Notes under the pieces: generated by a model | Told to the model about the DNA's origin: nothing | The model's database searches: none | Seen by the model: only the letters and a program-made list of their open reading frames with translations | Assembly (NCBI RefSeq): GCF_963678635.1 | Contig: NC_087064.1 | Span: forward strand, 23,800,539-23,864,538 | From: Symsagittifera roscoffensis | Taxonomy: Eukaryota > Xenacoelomorpha > Acoela > Convolutidae | DNA: 64,000 bases | Direction: 5' to 3' | Program-made: the position numbers and the translations under genes | Shown: positions 1 through 13,103 of the stretch, one piece after another | How positions within the stretch are numbered: the stretch's first letter is position 1 | How the letters are laid out: each line of letters begins with the position of its first letter

Positions 1-595
1 ATTTCTAAATGGTTGCAAACTTTTTCTATCAAAACTCTCCCTGTGTTATAATGTTCGAGGGTGCTCAGAAGTCGTTAAAAATTGGTCATAAAAATTTAAT
101 GTTCTCTTCCTAAGATATGAATATTTCAACCATTAGGTAGGTCATAGCAAAACTGCTTGCTCGTATATCAGGGCAGCGCCTTGAGTGTTTCGAGTTTCCT
201 TTAACTGGTCTCGACCTGCTTTTGGTAAAAATATTTTCCTTCAGAATAAGACTGCTCGTATCATGGTGTTTGCTTTACCTAAACTGATGAAAATTTCAAA
301 ACTTTTTCAGATTTTTTTTCTGAAAATCATTCCACTAAATTACAAATTGATATGGGTAACTTCGCATAAACCTCAAGTTAGCGCAAAGACACACCAATTT
401 AATTGCTTCCACCGCAGCCTTTACTTCAGATTTGAAATGCTAAGAGCTGCATGTAAAACACTTGACTTTGACTGGCTGAAAGTTTCACTTCAACATCATC
501 CGCTTCAAATTCTTCAATTTGGTTATGAACGATTTTTAAGAGGGATTAAGAAGCAAAAAATAACAAGACTGCTCGTATCAGGGCGAAGCCCTGAA

Positions 596-1106
596 TGTTC
601 CGACTGCCTTTTAAGGTTTATGGAGCAGCAGTAATAACAAAAAACATTAAATGAAAAAAAATAAAATGAAAATTTTTTTTTCTAAAATTTGAATTTTTTT
701 AATGAAAATCATCCACCCACACGCCATATAAAGTACAAAAAGAGAGATTTCGTTCCTTGTAACAAATAAATTATGGCAAATAAGCTTCGTTCAACTAATT
801 TGGAACGATTTATAAGACAGATTAAATCTCCGCTTACGCGTTAATAGCGCGAATTAAATCGCGTGTTAATTGTCCCAAATTAGTCAAAATGGCTAAAATG
901 GCCATCTTTAAACCCTCAGAACTTTATGAAAAATGATCACAGGTGAAATATCTTTTCAAATTTAAGCTCAGGAAATAATACCTTTTGAATGATATAAAAA
1001 AATTCCGTCGAAAATGGCTAGTTAAAAAGTCGAAATTTGTCTGAAGAAGAAAAAAAACCCACCCGAGCACAAATATTCCGTTACTTTCGTATCGAAAGTC
1101 GGAACA
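596..1106. mobile_element. TGTTCCGACT inverted-repeat element (family R1), copy 1
   Basis: The segment starts with TGTTCCGACT and ends with AGTCGGAACA, a perfect 10-bp inverted repeat enclosing about 510 bases without a gene. The interior has palindromic GC-richer stretches such as cgcgttaatagcgcg. The same family occurs at 1922, 5861, 7188, 58712 (inverted) and 62694. The upstream flank AAGACTGCTCGTATC plus a perfect hairpin TCAGGGC-GAA-GCCCTGA (578-594) is also shared by most copies, so the true element may begin further left. It fits a MITE-like non-autonomous DNA transposon; I could not define a target-site duplication. Confidence 0.6.
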
Positions 1107-1921
1107 ATAATATCAGGCGTTAATTATCCCCAATTGTCCAAAACAATAAAATCTGCTAAAAAGGATCAAAACAGATATTTTGAGCCAGGACAACATTTTT
1201 TCCGGCTGTTATAGACAAAAAATTCATCAAAACCTGGTGGTGAAAACGTACAAAATCGTCTGGAGAAAAAAACCAACCCGAGCTCAAATAATCCCCCACT
1301 CCATTTGAAAGATATCTGTCGCTTACGCTTTTCTTCTCAAATAAAAAGCTCCTGCTGAGACCACATTCTTTTTCATCGACAACTTTTGAGGGCAAGGTGA
1401 TTAACAAACGTCGCTTTCCCCGGTCTCACAGGGGTTGCGGTAACAACTTGTTTCTTGACAGAGGAAAAAACTATATGATTGATACTACTTCAAAACAAAC
1501 GTCAAGAACTTGATCTTGATGAAAGAATGTGGGTCAAATTCTTCTGGTGACAATATTATTTTTCTACTAGATCATTTTTTTCTACGTCGTTTTGCCTTAA
1601 GAAAATAAAGTTGTCTTTTTCGAATATCAAATGTTGAAAAACTACGAATCTCTTTTTTTTTCTCCGTTCTTTTTGATGTCTTTTTTTTCTTCATAGAAAG
1701 AAGGACAAAGATTGACAGAAATAATAGTTGAATCATTCTTGTTTGTGATGGTTTTGGACCTGAACAGTTTGATTTATTACTTCGTTGGGTCTAAGTTTCA
1801 CTTAGACTAAGTTAACATCATCCGCTTCAGATACTTCAATTTGGTTATGAACGATTTTTAAGAGGGGTTAAGAAGCAAAAAATAACAAGACTGCTCGTAT
1901 CAGGGCCAAGCCCTGAATGAA

Positions 1922-2433
1922 TGTTCCGACTGCCTTTTAAGGTTTATGGAGCAGCAGTAATAACAAAAAAAATTAAATGAAATAAAATAAAATGAAAATT
2001 TTTTTTTCTAAAATTTGAATTTTTTAAATGAAAATCATCCCTCCACACGCCATATAAAGTACAAAAAGAGAGATTTCGTTCCTTGTAACAAATAAATTAT
2101 GGCAAATAAGCTTCGTTCAACTAATTTGGAACGATTTATAAGACGGATTAAATCTCCGCTTACGCGTTAATAGCGCGAATTAAATCGCGTGTTAATTGTC
2201 CCAAGTTGGTCAAAATAGCTAAAATGGCAATCTTTAAACCCTCAGAACTTTGCGAAAAATGATCACAGGTGAAATATCTTTTCAAACTTAAGCTCAGGAC
2301 AACAATACCTTTTGAATGATATAAAAAAATTCCGTCGAAATTGGCTAGTTAAAAAGTCGAAATTTGTCTGAAGAAAAAAAAAACCCACCCCGAGCACAAA
2401 TATTCCGTTACTTTCGTATCGAAAGTCGGAACA
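1922..2433. mobile_element. Family R1 element, copy 2
   Basis: It has the same terminal decamers as the copy at 596 and a closely similar interior. It sits in the second ~1 kb internal repeat of the 5.26 kb unit, about 1.33 kb downstream of copy 1. The upstream flank again carries aagactgctcgtatcagggc. Small differences from copy 1, such as an extra aatg before the left end, show that the internal duplication is older than the 5.26 kb duplication. Confidence 0.6.
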
Positions 2434-3900
2434 ATGATATCAGGCGTTAATTATCCCCAATTGGCCAAATCAGTAAAATTTGCTGAAAAGGATCAAAACA
2501 GATATTTTGAGCCAGGACAACATTTTTTCCGGCTGTTATAGACAAAAAATTCATCAAAACCTGGTGGTGAAAACGTAGAAAATCGTCTGGAGAAAAAAAC
2601 CAACCCGAGCTCAAGTAATCCCCCACTCCACCTGAAAGATATCTGCTTGCTTACGCTTTTCTTCTCAAATAAAAAAGCTCCTGCTGAGACCACATTCGTT
2701 TTCATCGACAACTTTTGAGGGCAAGGTCATTAACAGCAATCTCACAAACGTCGCTTTCCCCGGTCTCACAGGGGCTGCGGTAACAATTTGTTTCTTGACA
2801 GAGGAAAAAACTATATGATTGATACTACTTCACAACAAACGTGAAGAACTTGCGTCAAGAACTTGCGTTTTAGCTTGCGTCCACGCCGTATTACGGAACT
2901 GCCCAAAATTGCCGTTTTCGTAATAATCTCGAACACAACCACACAATGACGAAATTCTGAGTGCAATAGGTCCATGTGATGATAGTTTGGGTCGAGCTCA
3001 ACTTCTCGCTATCTTTCTGGTACCACAATCATGCCGCAATATAACAACTAGTCATGCTTGATTGTTCATTTGAGTTGACCAAACCGCATTAGTCTAGTAA
3101 GGTATTTCCATTCATATCGATAGGCAGTCGGCCATTAATTTTTAGTGTATCAAATATTGGATCAATGCCTTCAAATAGTTCTAAATCGTGGGCTTCTTTC
3201 TAATTTTTGATTTACCATTTGTTGACTTGAATTCGGACGAAATTTCTGATTTAGATACCCGCTGATTGTGTGTGAATAGCTAAAAAAAAGTTTGAAAACT
3301 CTACTGGTTCCAATGTTGCATCAGCAAAAGTTTCTATGTCAAGGAATCTTTTGAGTGGTCTAAGCATCCTAAGGGTAGTATATTTTCGGGCTCTGTAGCT
3401 CTTATAACCACAAGGTTTCATTCACGAAGGGTTCCAAAGTTGTATCGAGTGTTTTGGGTAGACAAAGAGTCATGTAGATTCTTCGTCATATCGGGTCTTG
3501 ATGAAGTTGTTGTCCACAGAAGTTGACCTGTCAAAATTTTGCCATCGTGACTTGTTCATTGTACTCTCCTGTCAGTTTGGTCCTGTTACGTTGCCAATTG
3601 GTCCTGAATTTTGCCGGTTCTTTTTTCTGTTTCTTGTATTAATGGTTACTTGTCCTTTCTTCTTGATCCGCACGTTCAATTCAGTGTAACATCATATTTT
3701 TTCTAATGACCCGTAAGATTCTGCGTAATGCCATCTTAGTTTTTTTTATGAAGCAGTCATCTCCAGCAAAACCATGCCACCCACATGAAGGGCTAGTAGT
3801 CCTGTGTAGTGTCACTTTTTTCAGCGTAGAAGAGACTGTGATTCATACAACTACCATGAAATTCCACTTCATCTAATTTCCTTTGTACCATCATATGCCA

Positions 3901-3960
3901 GTCTACAGCTGCGTCTACAGCTGCGTCTACAGCTGCGTCTACAGCTGCGTCTACAGCTGC
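3901..3960 (+). repeat. 12-bp minisatellite, 5 copies
   Basis: Five perfect head-to-tail copies of GTCTACAGCTGC fill this interval exactly. The unit contains the palindrome CAGCTG. It is a multiple of three, so an open frame passes through it encoding repeated VYSC, but that frame begins without a convincing start and has no recognisable domain. Confidence 0.95.
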
Positions 3961-5860
3961 GAAATCTGCCTAATGACCTATTGGTTTCTTCGGACAGAGG
4001 AGTGTAGCCTGATCTCCGAATCTCATCGATTTGTAGGAATCTTTTTTCTTGAGTCTATGGTTTTGGTTATCCACATTTTAAGCGCCATCTTTGCTATCGC
4101 AGTTTAATTGGAGCGTGTTTTTTGAAACTATTTCCTTGTCTTTCATGCGCACTAAAATGTTCAAGCTATTTTTGATCTCTCTTGCTCTGCTTTCCAGTAA
4201 TTACCATGAAGAGACCCGTTTACAGTTTTGACTGTTCCTTCCTTGACTGATGGCTTCTGTGATGCTAAATTTTTTTGGTCAACCACTATTTTTCAGTCTT
4301 GAACTCAATTCTTTATGTTGTTCGCAAAGGCGCCTGAAAGTATCTTAAAAGCATTCGTTCTAACTTTTTTTCTGCAATTACAATTAAATTAGGGATCCCT
4401 GATAGTATCGGCATGCAAAATCATTTAATCTTGTGTTCATTGCGTTGATTTTGGTTTGTTTTACAGTTTTGTGGGTCAAACCGGGTTTCTTTCTTTGATG
4501 ATCTCGTCGTTTGTTTTGTATGCTCCGTATCCTGTCGCTTCTTCTTGTTGTCGGTTTTGTTGACTAGCACTAAACTTAGCTCACCTTTTTTTGAAGAAGT
4601 TACCCACTTTTTCGGCCCCATTTTTAATTGTTTGGTCCTTCTTTTTTATTATCCCTTTGAGCTTTGCTTTAACCCTCTTGAGCTCATACATACTATTTGA
4701 GCAGGTTCAAGACGTGAAGGAAAACCAACCAAAACCTTTTGTGGGCTTTCAAAGTAACGTTGTTTCACGAATTTGGCGGAACATATACAGAAGTTAATTA
4801 TATTTCTGATTCGGTAGAGTTTTTTTAAGTACTGACAAGCGTCAAGAATTATGTTTTTTTTTGCCTTAACATCCTGTTTTCTGTCCCACTGTGGGCATAG
4901 AATGAAATACCTCCACGGTGCAACCATAGAGATGTTAGTATTCCCGGCTTCGTGTATTTCAGAAATTTCGTGTATTTCAGTATTTTTTTCGGATTTATTT
5001 CAGAGCCGGGTTTCTCGTAATTAGACGATATGCGCACGTTCAAGTAAATGCTCTGTTCATTTTCGAGCAGTTATGTGCATACTTGATGAATATTAATTGA
5101 AATGAATCAGAGCAGACGTGGATAACTTTTTTTTGGAAAGAAGGGCGTAATGTTTTACAATAAGAAACTTTTTTGAATCTTTTTTACGTCACCCAAATGG
5201 GCTTTTGCAGAGCAACATGAATACGAGCGAGTATTTTGTAACATCAGACTGTGAAATTTTGTAAGACTTTTATTTAAGGGCTAATTTCTAATTGGTTGCA
5301 AACTTTTTCTATCAAAACTCTCCCTGTGTTATAATGTTTGAGGGTGCTCAGAAGTCGTAAAAAATTGGTCATAAAAATTTAATGTGCTTTGCTGCGATTA
5401 GGTAGGTCATAGCAATACTGCTTGCTCGTATATCAGGGCAGCGCCTTGAGTGTTTCGAGTTTCCTTTAACTGGTCTCGACCTGCTTTTGGTAAAAATATT
5501 TTCCTTCAGAATAAGACTGCTCGTATCATGGTGTTTGCTTTACCTAAACTGATGAAAATTTCAAAACTTTTTCAGATTTTTTTTCTGAAAATCATTCCAC
5601 TAAATTACAAATTGATATGGGTAACTTCGCATAAACCTCAAGTTAGCGCAAAGACACACCAATTTAATTGCTTCCACCGCAGCCTTTACTTCAGATTTGA
5701 AATGCTAAGAGCTGCATGTAAAACACTTGACTTTGACTGGCTGAAAGTTTCACTTCAACATCATCCGCTTCAAATTCTTCAATTTGGTTATGAACGATTT
5801 TTAAGAGGGATTAAGAAGCAAAAAATAACAAGACTGCTCGTATCAGGGCGAAGCCCTGAA

Positions 5861-6371
5861 TGTTCCGACTGCCTTTTAAGGTTTATGGAGCAGCAGTAAT
5901 AACAAAAAACATTAAATGAAAAAAAATAAAATGAAAATTTTTTTTTCTAAAATTTGAATTTTTTTTATGAAAATCATCCACCCACACGCCATATAAAGTA
6001 CAAAAAGAGAGATTTCGTTCCTTGTAACAAATAAATTATGGCAAATAAGCTTCGTTCAACTAATTTGGAACGATTTATAAGACAGATTAAATCTCCGCTT
6101 ACGCGTTAATAGCGCGAATTAAATCGCGTGTTAATTGTCCCAAATTAGTCAAAATGGCTAAAATGGCCATCTTTAAACCCTCAGAACTTTATGAAAAATG
6201 ATCACAGGTGAAATATCTTTTCAAATTTAAGCTCAGGAAATAATACCTTTTGAATGATATAAAAAAATTCCATCGAAAATGGCTAGTTAAAAAGTCGAAA
6301 TTTGTCTGAAGAAGAAAAAAAACCCACCCGAGCACAAATATTCCGTTACTTTCGTATCGAAAGTCGGAACA
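5861..6371. mobile_element. Family R1 element, copy 3
   Basis: Counterpart of the 596-1106 element in the second 5.26 kb unit, nearly identical base for base, with the same TGTTCCGACT / AGTCGGAACA ends. Confidence 0.6.
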
Positions 6372-7187
6372 ATAATATCAGGCGTTAATTATCCCCAATT
6401 GTCCAAAACAGTAAAATCTGCTAAAAAGGATCAAAACAGATATTTTGAGTCAGGACAACATTTTTTCCGGCTGTTATAGACAAAAAATTCATCAAAACCT
6501 GGTGGTGAAAACGTACAAAATCGTCTGGAGAAAAAAACCAACCCGAGCTCAAATAATCCCCCACTCCATTTGAAAGATATCTGTCGCTTACGCTTTTCTT
6601 CTCAAATAAAAAGCTCCTGCTGAGACCACATTCTTTTTCATCGACAACTTTTGAGGGCAAGGTGATTAACAAACGTCGCTTTCCCCGGTCTCACAGGGGT
6701 TGCGGTAACAACTTGTTTCTTGACAGAGGAAAAAACTATATGATTGATACTACTTCAAAACAAACGTCAAGAACTTGATCTTGATGAAAGAATGTGGGTC
6801 AAATTCTTCTGGTGACAATATTATTTTTCTACTAGATCAGTTTTTTCTACGTCGTTTTGCCTTAAGAAAATAAAGTTGTCTTTTTCGAATATCAAATGTT
6901 GAAAAACTACGAATCTCTTTTTTTTTCTCCGTTCTTTTTGATGTCTTTTTTTTTCTTCATAGAAAGAAGGACAAAGTTTGACAGAAATAATAGTTGAATC
7001 ATTCTTGTTTGTGATGGTTTTGGACCTGAACAGTTTGATTTATTACTTCGTTGGGTCTAAGTTTCACTTAGACTAAGTTAACATCATCCGCTTCAGATAC
7101 TTCAATTTGGTTATGAACGATTTTTAAGAGGGGTTAAGAAGCAAAAAATAACAAGACTGCTCGTATCAGGGCCAAGCCATGAATGAA

Positions 7188-7698
7188 TGTTCCGACTGCC
7201 TTTTAAGGTTTATGGAGCAGCAGTAATAACAAAAAAAATTAAATGAAATAAAATAAAATGAAAATTTTTTTTTCTAAAATTTGAATTTTTTAAATGAAAA
7301 TCATCCCTCCACACGCCATATAAAGTACAAAAAGAGAGATTTCGTTCCTTGTAACAAATAAATTATGGCAAATAAGCTTCGTTCAACTAATTTGGAACGA
7401 TTTATAAGACGGATTAAATCTCCGCTTACGCGTTAATAGCGCGAATTAAATCGCGTGTTAATTGTCCCAAGTTGGTCAAAATAGCTAAAATGGCAATCTT
7501 TAAACCCTCAGAACTTTACGAAAAATGATCACAGGTGAAATATCTTTTCAAACTTAAGCTCAGGACAACAATACCTTTTGAATGATATAAAAAAATTCCG
7601 TCGAAAATGGCTAGTTAAAAAGTCGAAATTTGTCTGAAGAAAAAAAAACCCACCCCGAGCACAAATATTCCGTTACTTTCGTATCGAAAGTCGGAACA
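7188..7698. mobile_element. Family R1 element, copy 4
   Basis: Counterpart of the 1922-2433 element in the second 5.26 kb unit, with the same terminal decamers. Confidence 0.6.
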
Positions 7699-9161
7699 AT
7701 GATATCAGGCGTTAATTATCCCCAATTGGCCAAATCAGTAAAATTTGCTGAAAAGGATCAAATCAGATATTTTGAGCCAGGACAACATTTTTTCCGGCTG
7801 TTATAGACAAAAAATTCATCAAAACCTGGTGGTGAAAACGTAGAAAATCGTCTGGAGAAAAAAACCAACCCGAGCTCAAGTAATCCCCCACTCCACCTGA
7901 AAGATATCTGCTTGCTTACGCTTTTCTTCTCAAATAAAAAAGCTCCTGCTGAGACCACATTCGTTTTCATCGACAACTTTTGAGGGCAAGGTCATTAACA
8001 GCAATCTCACAAACGTCGCTTTCCCCGGTCTCACAGGGGCTGCGGTAACAATTTGTTTCTTGACAGAGGAAAAAACTATATGATTGATACTACTTCACAA
8101 CAAACGTGAAGAACTTGCGTCAAGAACTTGCGTTTTAGCTTGCGTCCACGCCGTATTACGGAACTGCCCAAAATTGCCGTTTTCGTAATAATCTCGAACA
8201 CAACCACACAATGACGAAATTCTGAGTGCAATAGGTCCATGTGATGATAGTTTGGGTCGAGCTCAACTTCTCGCTATCTTTCTGGTACCACAATCGTGCC
8301 GCAATAAAACAACTAGTCATGCTTGATTGTTCATTTGAGTTGACCAAACCGCATTAGTCTAGTAATGTATTTCCATTCATATCGATAGGCAGTCGGCCAT
8401 TGATTTTTAGTGTACCAAATATTGGATCAATGCCTTCAAATAGTTCTAAATCGTGGGCTTCTTTCTAATTTTTGATTTACCATTTGTTGACTTGAATTCG
8501 GACGAAATTTCTGATTTAGATACCCGCTGATTGTGTGTGAATAGCTAAAAAAAGTTTGAAAACTCTACTGGTTCCAATGTTGCATCAGCAAAAGTTTCTA
8601 TGTCAAGGAATCTTTTGAGTGGTCTAAGCATCCTAAGGGTAGTTTTTTTCGGGCTCTGTAGCTCTTATAACCACAAGGTTTCATTCACGAAGGGCTCCAA
8701 AGTTGTGTCGAGTGTTTTGGGTAGACAAAGAGTCCTGCAGCTTCTTCGTCATATCGGGTCTTGATGAAGTTGTTGCCCACAGAAGTTGACCTGTCAAAAT
8801 GTTGCCATCGTGACTTGTTCAGTGTACTCTCTTGTCAGTTTGGTCCTGTTACGTTGCCAATTGGTCCTGAATTTTGCCGCTTCTTTTTTCTGTTTCTGGT
8901 ATTAATGGTTACTTGTCCTTTCTTCTTGATCCGCACCTTCAATTCAGTGTAACATCATATTTTTTCTAATGACCCGTAAGATTCTGCGTAATGCCATCTT
9001 AGTTTTTTATGAAGCAGTCCTCTCCAGCAAAACCATGCCACCCACATGAAGGGCTAGTGTCCTGTGTTGTGTCATTTTTTTTCAGCGTAGAAGAGACTGT
9101 GATCCATACTACTCCCATGAAATTCCACTTCATCTAATTTCCTTTGTACCATCTTATGCCA

Positions 9162-9221
9162 GTCTACAGCTGCGTCTACAGCTGCGTCTACAGCTGCGTC
9201 TACAGCTGCGTCTACAGCTGC
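9162..9221 (+). repeat. 12-bp minisatellite in second unit, 5 copies
   Basis: The same five perfect copies of GTCTACAGCTGC as at 3901-3960. Equal copy number in both 5.26 kb units suggests the duplication is recent relative to slippage at this site. Confidence 0.95.
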
Positions 9222-10329
9222 GAATTCTGCCTACTGACCTATTGGTTTCTTCGGACAGAGGAGTGTAGCCTGATCTCCGAATCTCATCATTTTGTAGGAA
9301 TCTTTTTTCTTGTGTCTATGGTTTTGGTTATCCACATTTTAAGCGCCATCTTTGCTATCGCAGTTTAATTGGAGCGTGTTTTTTGAAACTATTTCCTTGT
9401 CTTTCATGCGCACTAAAATGTTCAAGTAATTTTTGATCTCTCTTGCTCTGCTTTCCAGTAATTACCATGAAACGACCCGTTTACAGTTTTGACTGTTCCT
9501 TCCTTGACTGATGGCTTCTGTGATGCTAAATTTTTTTGGTCAACCACTATTTTTCAGTCTTGAACTCAATTCTCTATGTTGTTCGCAAAGGCGCCTGAAA
9601 GTGTCTTAAAAGCATTCGTTCTAACTTTTTTTCTGCAATTACAATTAAATTAGGGATCCCTGATAGTATCGGCATGCAAAATCATTTAATCTTGTGTTCA
9701 TTGCGTTGATTTTGGTTGTTTTACAGTTTTGTGGGTCAAACCGGGTTTCTTTCTCTGATGATCTCGTCGTTTGTTTTGTATGCTCCGTATCCTGTCGCTT
9801 CTTCTTGTTGTCGGTTTTGTTGACTAGCACTAAATTTAGCTCACCTTTTTTTGAATATGTTACCCACTTTTTCGGCCCCATTTTTAATTGTTTGGTCCTT
9901 CTTTTTTTATCCCTTTGAGCTTTGCTTCAACCCTCTTGAGCTCATACATACTATTTGAGCAGGTTCAAGACGTGAAGGAAAACCAACCAAAGCCTTTTGT
10001 GGGCTTTCAAAGTAACGTTGTTTCACGAATTTGGCGGAACATATACAGAAGTTAATTATATTTCTGATTCGGTAGAGTTTTTTTAAGTACTGACAAGCGT
10101 CAAGAATTATGTTTTTTTTTTGCTTTAACATCCTGTTTTCTGTCCCACTGTGGGCATAGAATGAAATACCTCCACGGTGCAACCATAGAGATGTTAGTAT
10201 TCTCGGCTTCGTGTATTTCAGAAATTTCGTGTATTTCAGTATTTTTTTTCGATTTATTTCAGAGCCGGTTTTCTCGTAATTAGACGATACGCGCACGTTC
10301 AAGTAAATGCTCTGTTCATTTTCGAGCCC

Positions 10330-13103
10330 ATCAATTTTTCGGAGCAGTGATACGATGTTTCGTTAAAAAAAAGCTGAGAAAAAACTTAGAATCTTTCCTC
10401 TATGTATGTGTTAACCTAATGTATAACTGAAAATCTTGTTTGGTTTCTTCACTTTGCTGCGAATAAACTATTTTGGTGAAGATCTTGCTTTATTTATTCC
10501 ATTTTTCTTAAAAACAAAATATTAAACTGAAACGCAGTGGAAATATCTACCTTACCTTTTCAGAGTTGACCTAGAGCAGTACTGAAATTGCACATATTCT
10601 AGATAGTTTCTTTTTTAGTTTGAATTATTAGCAAAACACAAACCGGAATTTTGCAAATTTGTTTCTCTCTACCTCCTTTTTTTCTCTTCATTCTTTTTCA
10701 GTTTTCTTCTTTCTCCCAAAATTTGTTACTAATGTGCCGTTTTTTTTCTTACCAAAGTCGTAAAATGGTCTCAGAGCAGTGCGGAAATCACAAAGTATGT
10801 GGGAACTATGAAAACGCAGATGATTTAGCTTGTTTGTGGTTAATCATACTTTCTAGCATGATTTTAATATAGTTCAATATACTCGACCACAAAATAGCCG
10901 GAAAAATGAATTAATTCTACTGTGTTGATTAAGTTATCATAAGAAATCGCTCAAAACTTGAAACTAACGGGTTTTTGCTCAATTTTATGTGATTTAGGTT
11001 GGTTTTAGATGAAAAATGATAACGACAAATGATGAAACTGTTTTTTTTTTATTTGAGACGCAAATACTATCATTTTCAAATTGAAAATACCTGCCGGATT
11101 TTAAAATCTCCTAAGAAAAGCTGGTTTTAACACGAAAACTGCCTAAAATTGATAGTTGAAACGTTTTGATTACAATTAATAACGCAGTTTGAAAGTACAT
11201 TTCCGATCGCTACATGTGTGTTCACCAGTTGGTACTTTTTAATGAAACCTTTTTTGACCAACCGATTGTATAAATCATTGGTAGATACCACTAAAATATC
11301 TGGTGTTTTGAGGCTCAATACAGGGTGTCCCGAAAAAGACCCCAACTGGAATATCTCGTCAAATACTTGGTCAATTTTCTTGAAAATATGCACATTTATC
11401 TAGCAGCCCAAGGCACACGTTGTGTAGTGACCGATAAATTTTTGCTTTAAGTGGAAAACAATTACCTCATTTTTCACTCTACCGAAAAAATTTCACAAAG
11501 AAATTGTTTTAGCGTTGTTTCAGAGAAAGCTTTGAAACCAGACAAAAAAGAGAAGTTTTAGAAGTTTTTGAGAGTATTTTTATACTCCAGCTGCACGTCC
11601 CTCAATTTGTGCGCCATTTAATTGGAGACGTCTACTAGCTCGTTTGTGCATCCGAAAAAAAAACTTTCTTCAGCATTCTTCTTTCAATTTTCATCGCCGC
11701 AATTTCTTTAGAGACTATCTTCGCATAACGTCTTCCCATTTTTGGTCTCCCGTTGTTACCTTTCTTCAGATCATAATTAGTGCCTTTTTCTGGGTACCTT
11801 TTGTAAATCTACCCACTCGTGATCTGTTTGGGGGGAGACAATTTGGGAAATTAAGGGCGAATTGACTGTGGGCCTCATCTGTTCGTTATGTAATGGCAAA
11901 CGTTAAAAAAATGAAGATTCGCAGCTTGATTGTAATTTGCATCAGTTTTACAAAAGAGAAGCATAAAAAACTCAATGCAATTTGATATTTTGCGGATTGA
12001 AATATTGCGGTAAATTTTGTTCCCACATGTTTCAGCATTATCATTTTCAGAAAATCTGTCTTTTGGCTGCTAAATATGTGTTCCAATTTTTATGAAAACT
12101 GATTCGGTAAACAAAGCGTAATTCCACTTGGGATCCTTTTTTGGGACATCTTGCATAATGTATTACAGCAACATTTAGAGAGCATCAAAAATAGAGAGGA
12201 TCTCCCGAATGTACTCTAGAATGAAGAGTGTTTGCTGAGTTTAGAGCATTATTTTTAGTCAATAGTTTGCACGAAGTGGCCTTTTGGGACACGACGAGCT
12301 CGAAAAATTAGAAGAGTTGGCTTAAAAATCTCTCGAAAGAAACTTATACAAATCTGAGAACTCTCACCTTTTTCCTGAAAACAATCCTAGCGCTTTCCCG
12401 TCTTCAGATAGACAGATTGAAAACTTCATAAAAAGACGAATCTGATGAAGTATTCTTTTTCGAAAGTTAGTTCTCTGTCGTAAAATTTTTCAGCACCAAA
12501 TGACAGAATGTTTGAGATGAGGTCTGAGACATGAAGAGGTAATTGCCGTTCAACTTCTGGTCATTCTTGACGTGCAATTAAATGAGAGAAAGATATAAAT
12601 GCTGATTATAAATGCTGATCAGAATCAGCTGACAAGTAGCTTAGTACTTGCCCTTTGAGTGGGGATAACATATCTTGAGATCTGCAAGAACAATGAGGCA
12701 TGAAAACTTGATCATCAGGCGGGTAATAATAGGTCGGTCAGTTCTTACAGTCAAAAGTAGCCAATCTGTGAGGGATGCTATGAATAGAAAGCAGACAAAA
12801 AATCCTCTCTTATTACCCCTTTGAGTTTAATCAGCTGATTGTTGAAGCGCAGTCATGGAACGCTACTAGACTATTTTTGGTCCGCTGTGCAATCTAGGCG
12901 GGTTATTTTTGAAGCGTGACAAATAGGTTAAAATTAAAAAATAATTCTCTCGGGAAACTATCAAATTCAATGTTTACCATATGGTCTCAGCTTTGCATAT
13001 AGTTTCTAATGGGGTCAAGACTTAAGCAGGATGCTGATACATACTAACAACCGAAAAAGGACCATGTACAGAACAAACTGCCAAAACTTTCAACATTTAG
13101 GCT
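10330..13103. other. Non-coding stretch with no recognised gene
   Basis: AT-rich sequence with only short, low-complexity open frames. At about 11319 the string acagggtgtcccgaaaa resembles the ends of non-autonomous DNA transposons common in invertebrates, but no matching opposite end was found. A small duplication of ataaatgctgat lies near 12595-12620. Nothing else can be supported. Confidence 0.5.

Larger units (their letters stand above)
1..5073. repeat. Tandem ~5.26 kb unit, copy 1
   Basis: Nearly every line of this stretch recurs about 5,265 bases later with few substitutions and small indels. The shared part runs from the window edge to about 5073; about 210 bases at 5074-5283 are unique to this copy. 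Each unit holds two copies of a ~1 kb internal repeat (about 490-1480 and 1815-2840), a third segment of unknown type (about 2900-5040), and a 12-bp minisatellite. The open frames inside are short, mostly lack ATG, and run through repeat sequence, so I call no gene. The left boundary lies outside the window, so the array may be longer. Confidence 0.9.
5284..10327. repeat. Tandem ~5.26 kb unit, copy 2
   Basis: Direct copy of 1-5073 in the same orientation. It begins at the sequence atttctaattggttgc and ends at about 10327, just after the shared gctctgttcattttcgagc. The offset drifts from 5265 to about 5259 through small deletions. The few differences between copies suggest a recent duplication or ongoing gene conversion. 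No credible gene is seen inside. Confidence 0.9.

Noticed and set aside
185-634. 149-codon frame, identical in both 5.26 kb units (also 5450-5899)
   Set aside because: It starts at GTG, runs through the internal repeat and the R1 flank, and has no domain. Its identity reflects the recent duplication, not selection.
3901-3960. CRISPR-like array
   Set aside because: It is a perfect 12-bp tandem repeat without spacers, and the DNA is eukaryotic.
2900-4800. Protein remnant on the minus strand inside the 5.26 kb unit
   Set aside because: Several short coding-like fragments were read but none matched a family block convincingly, and the frames break every few dozen codons.
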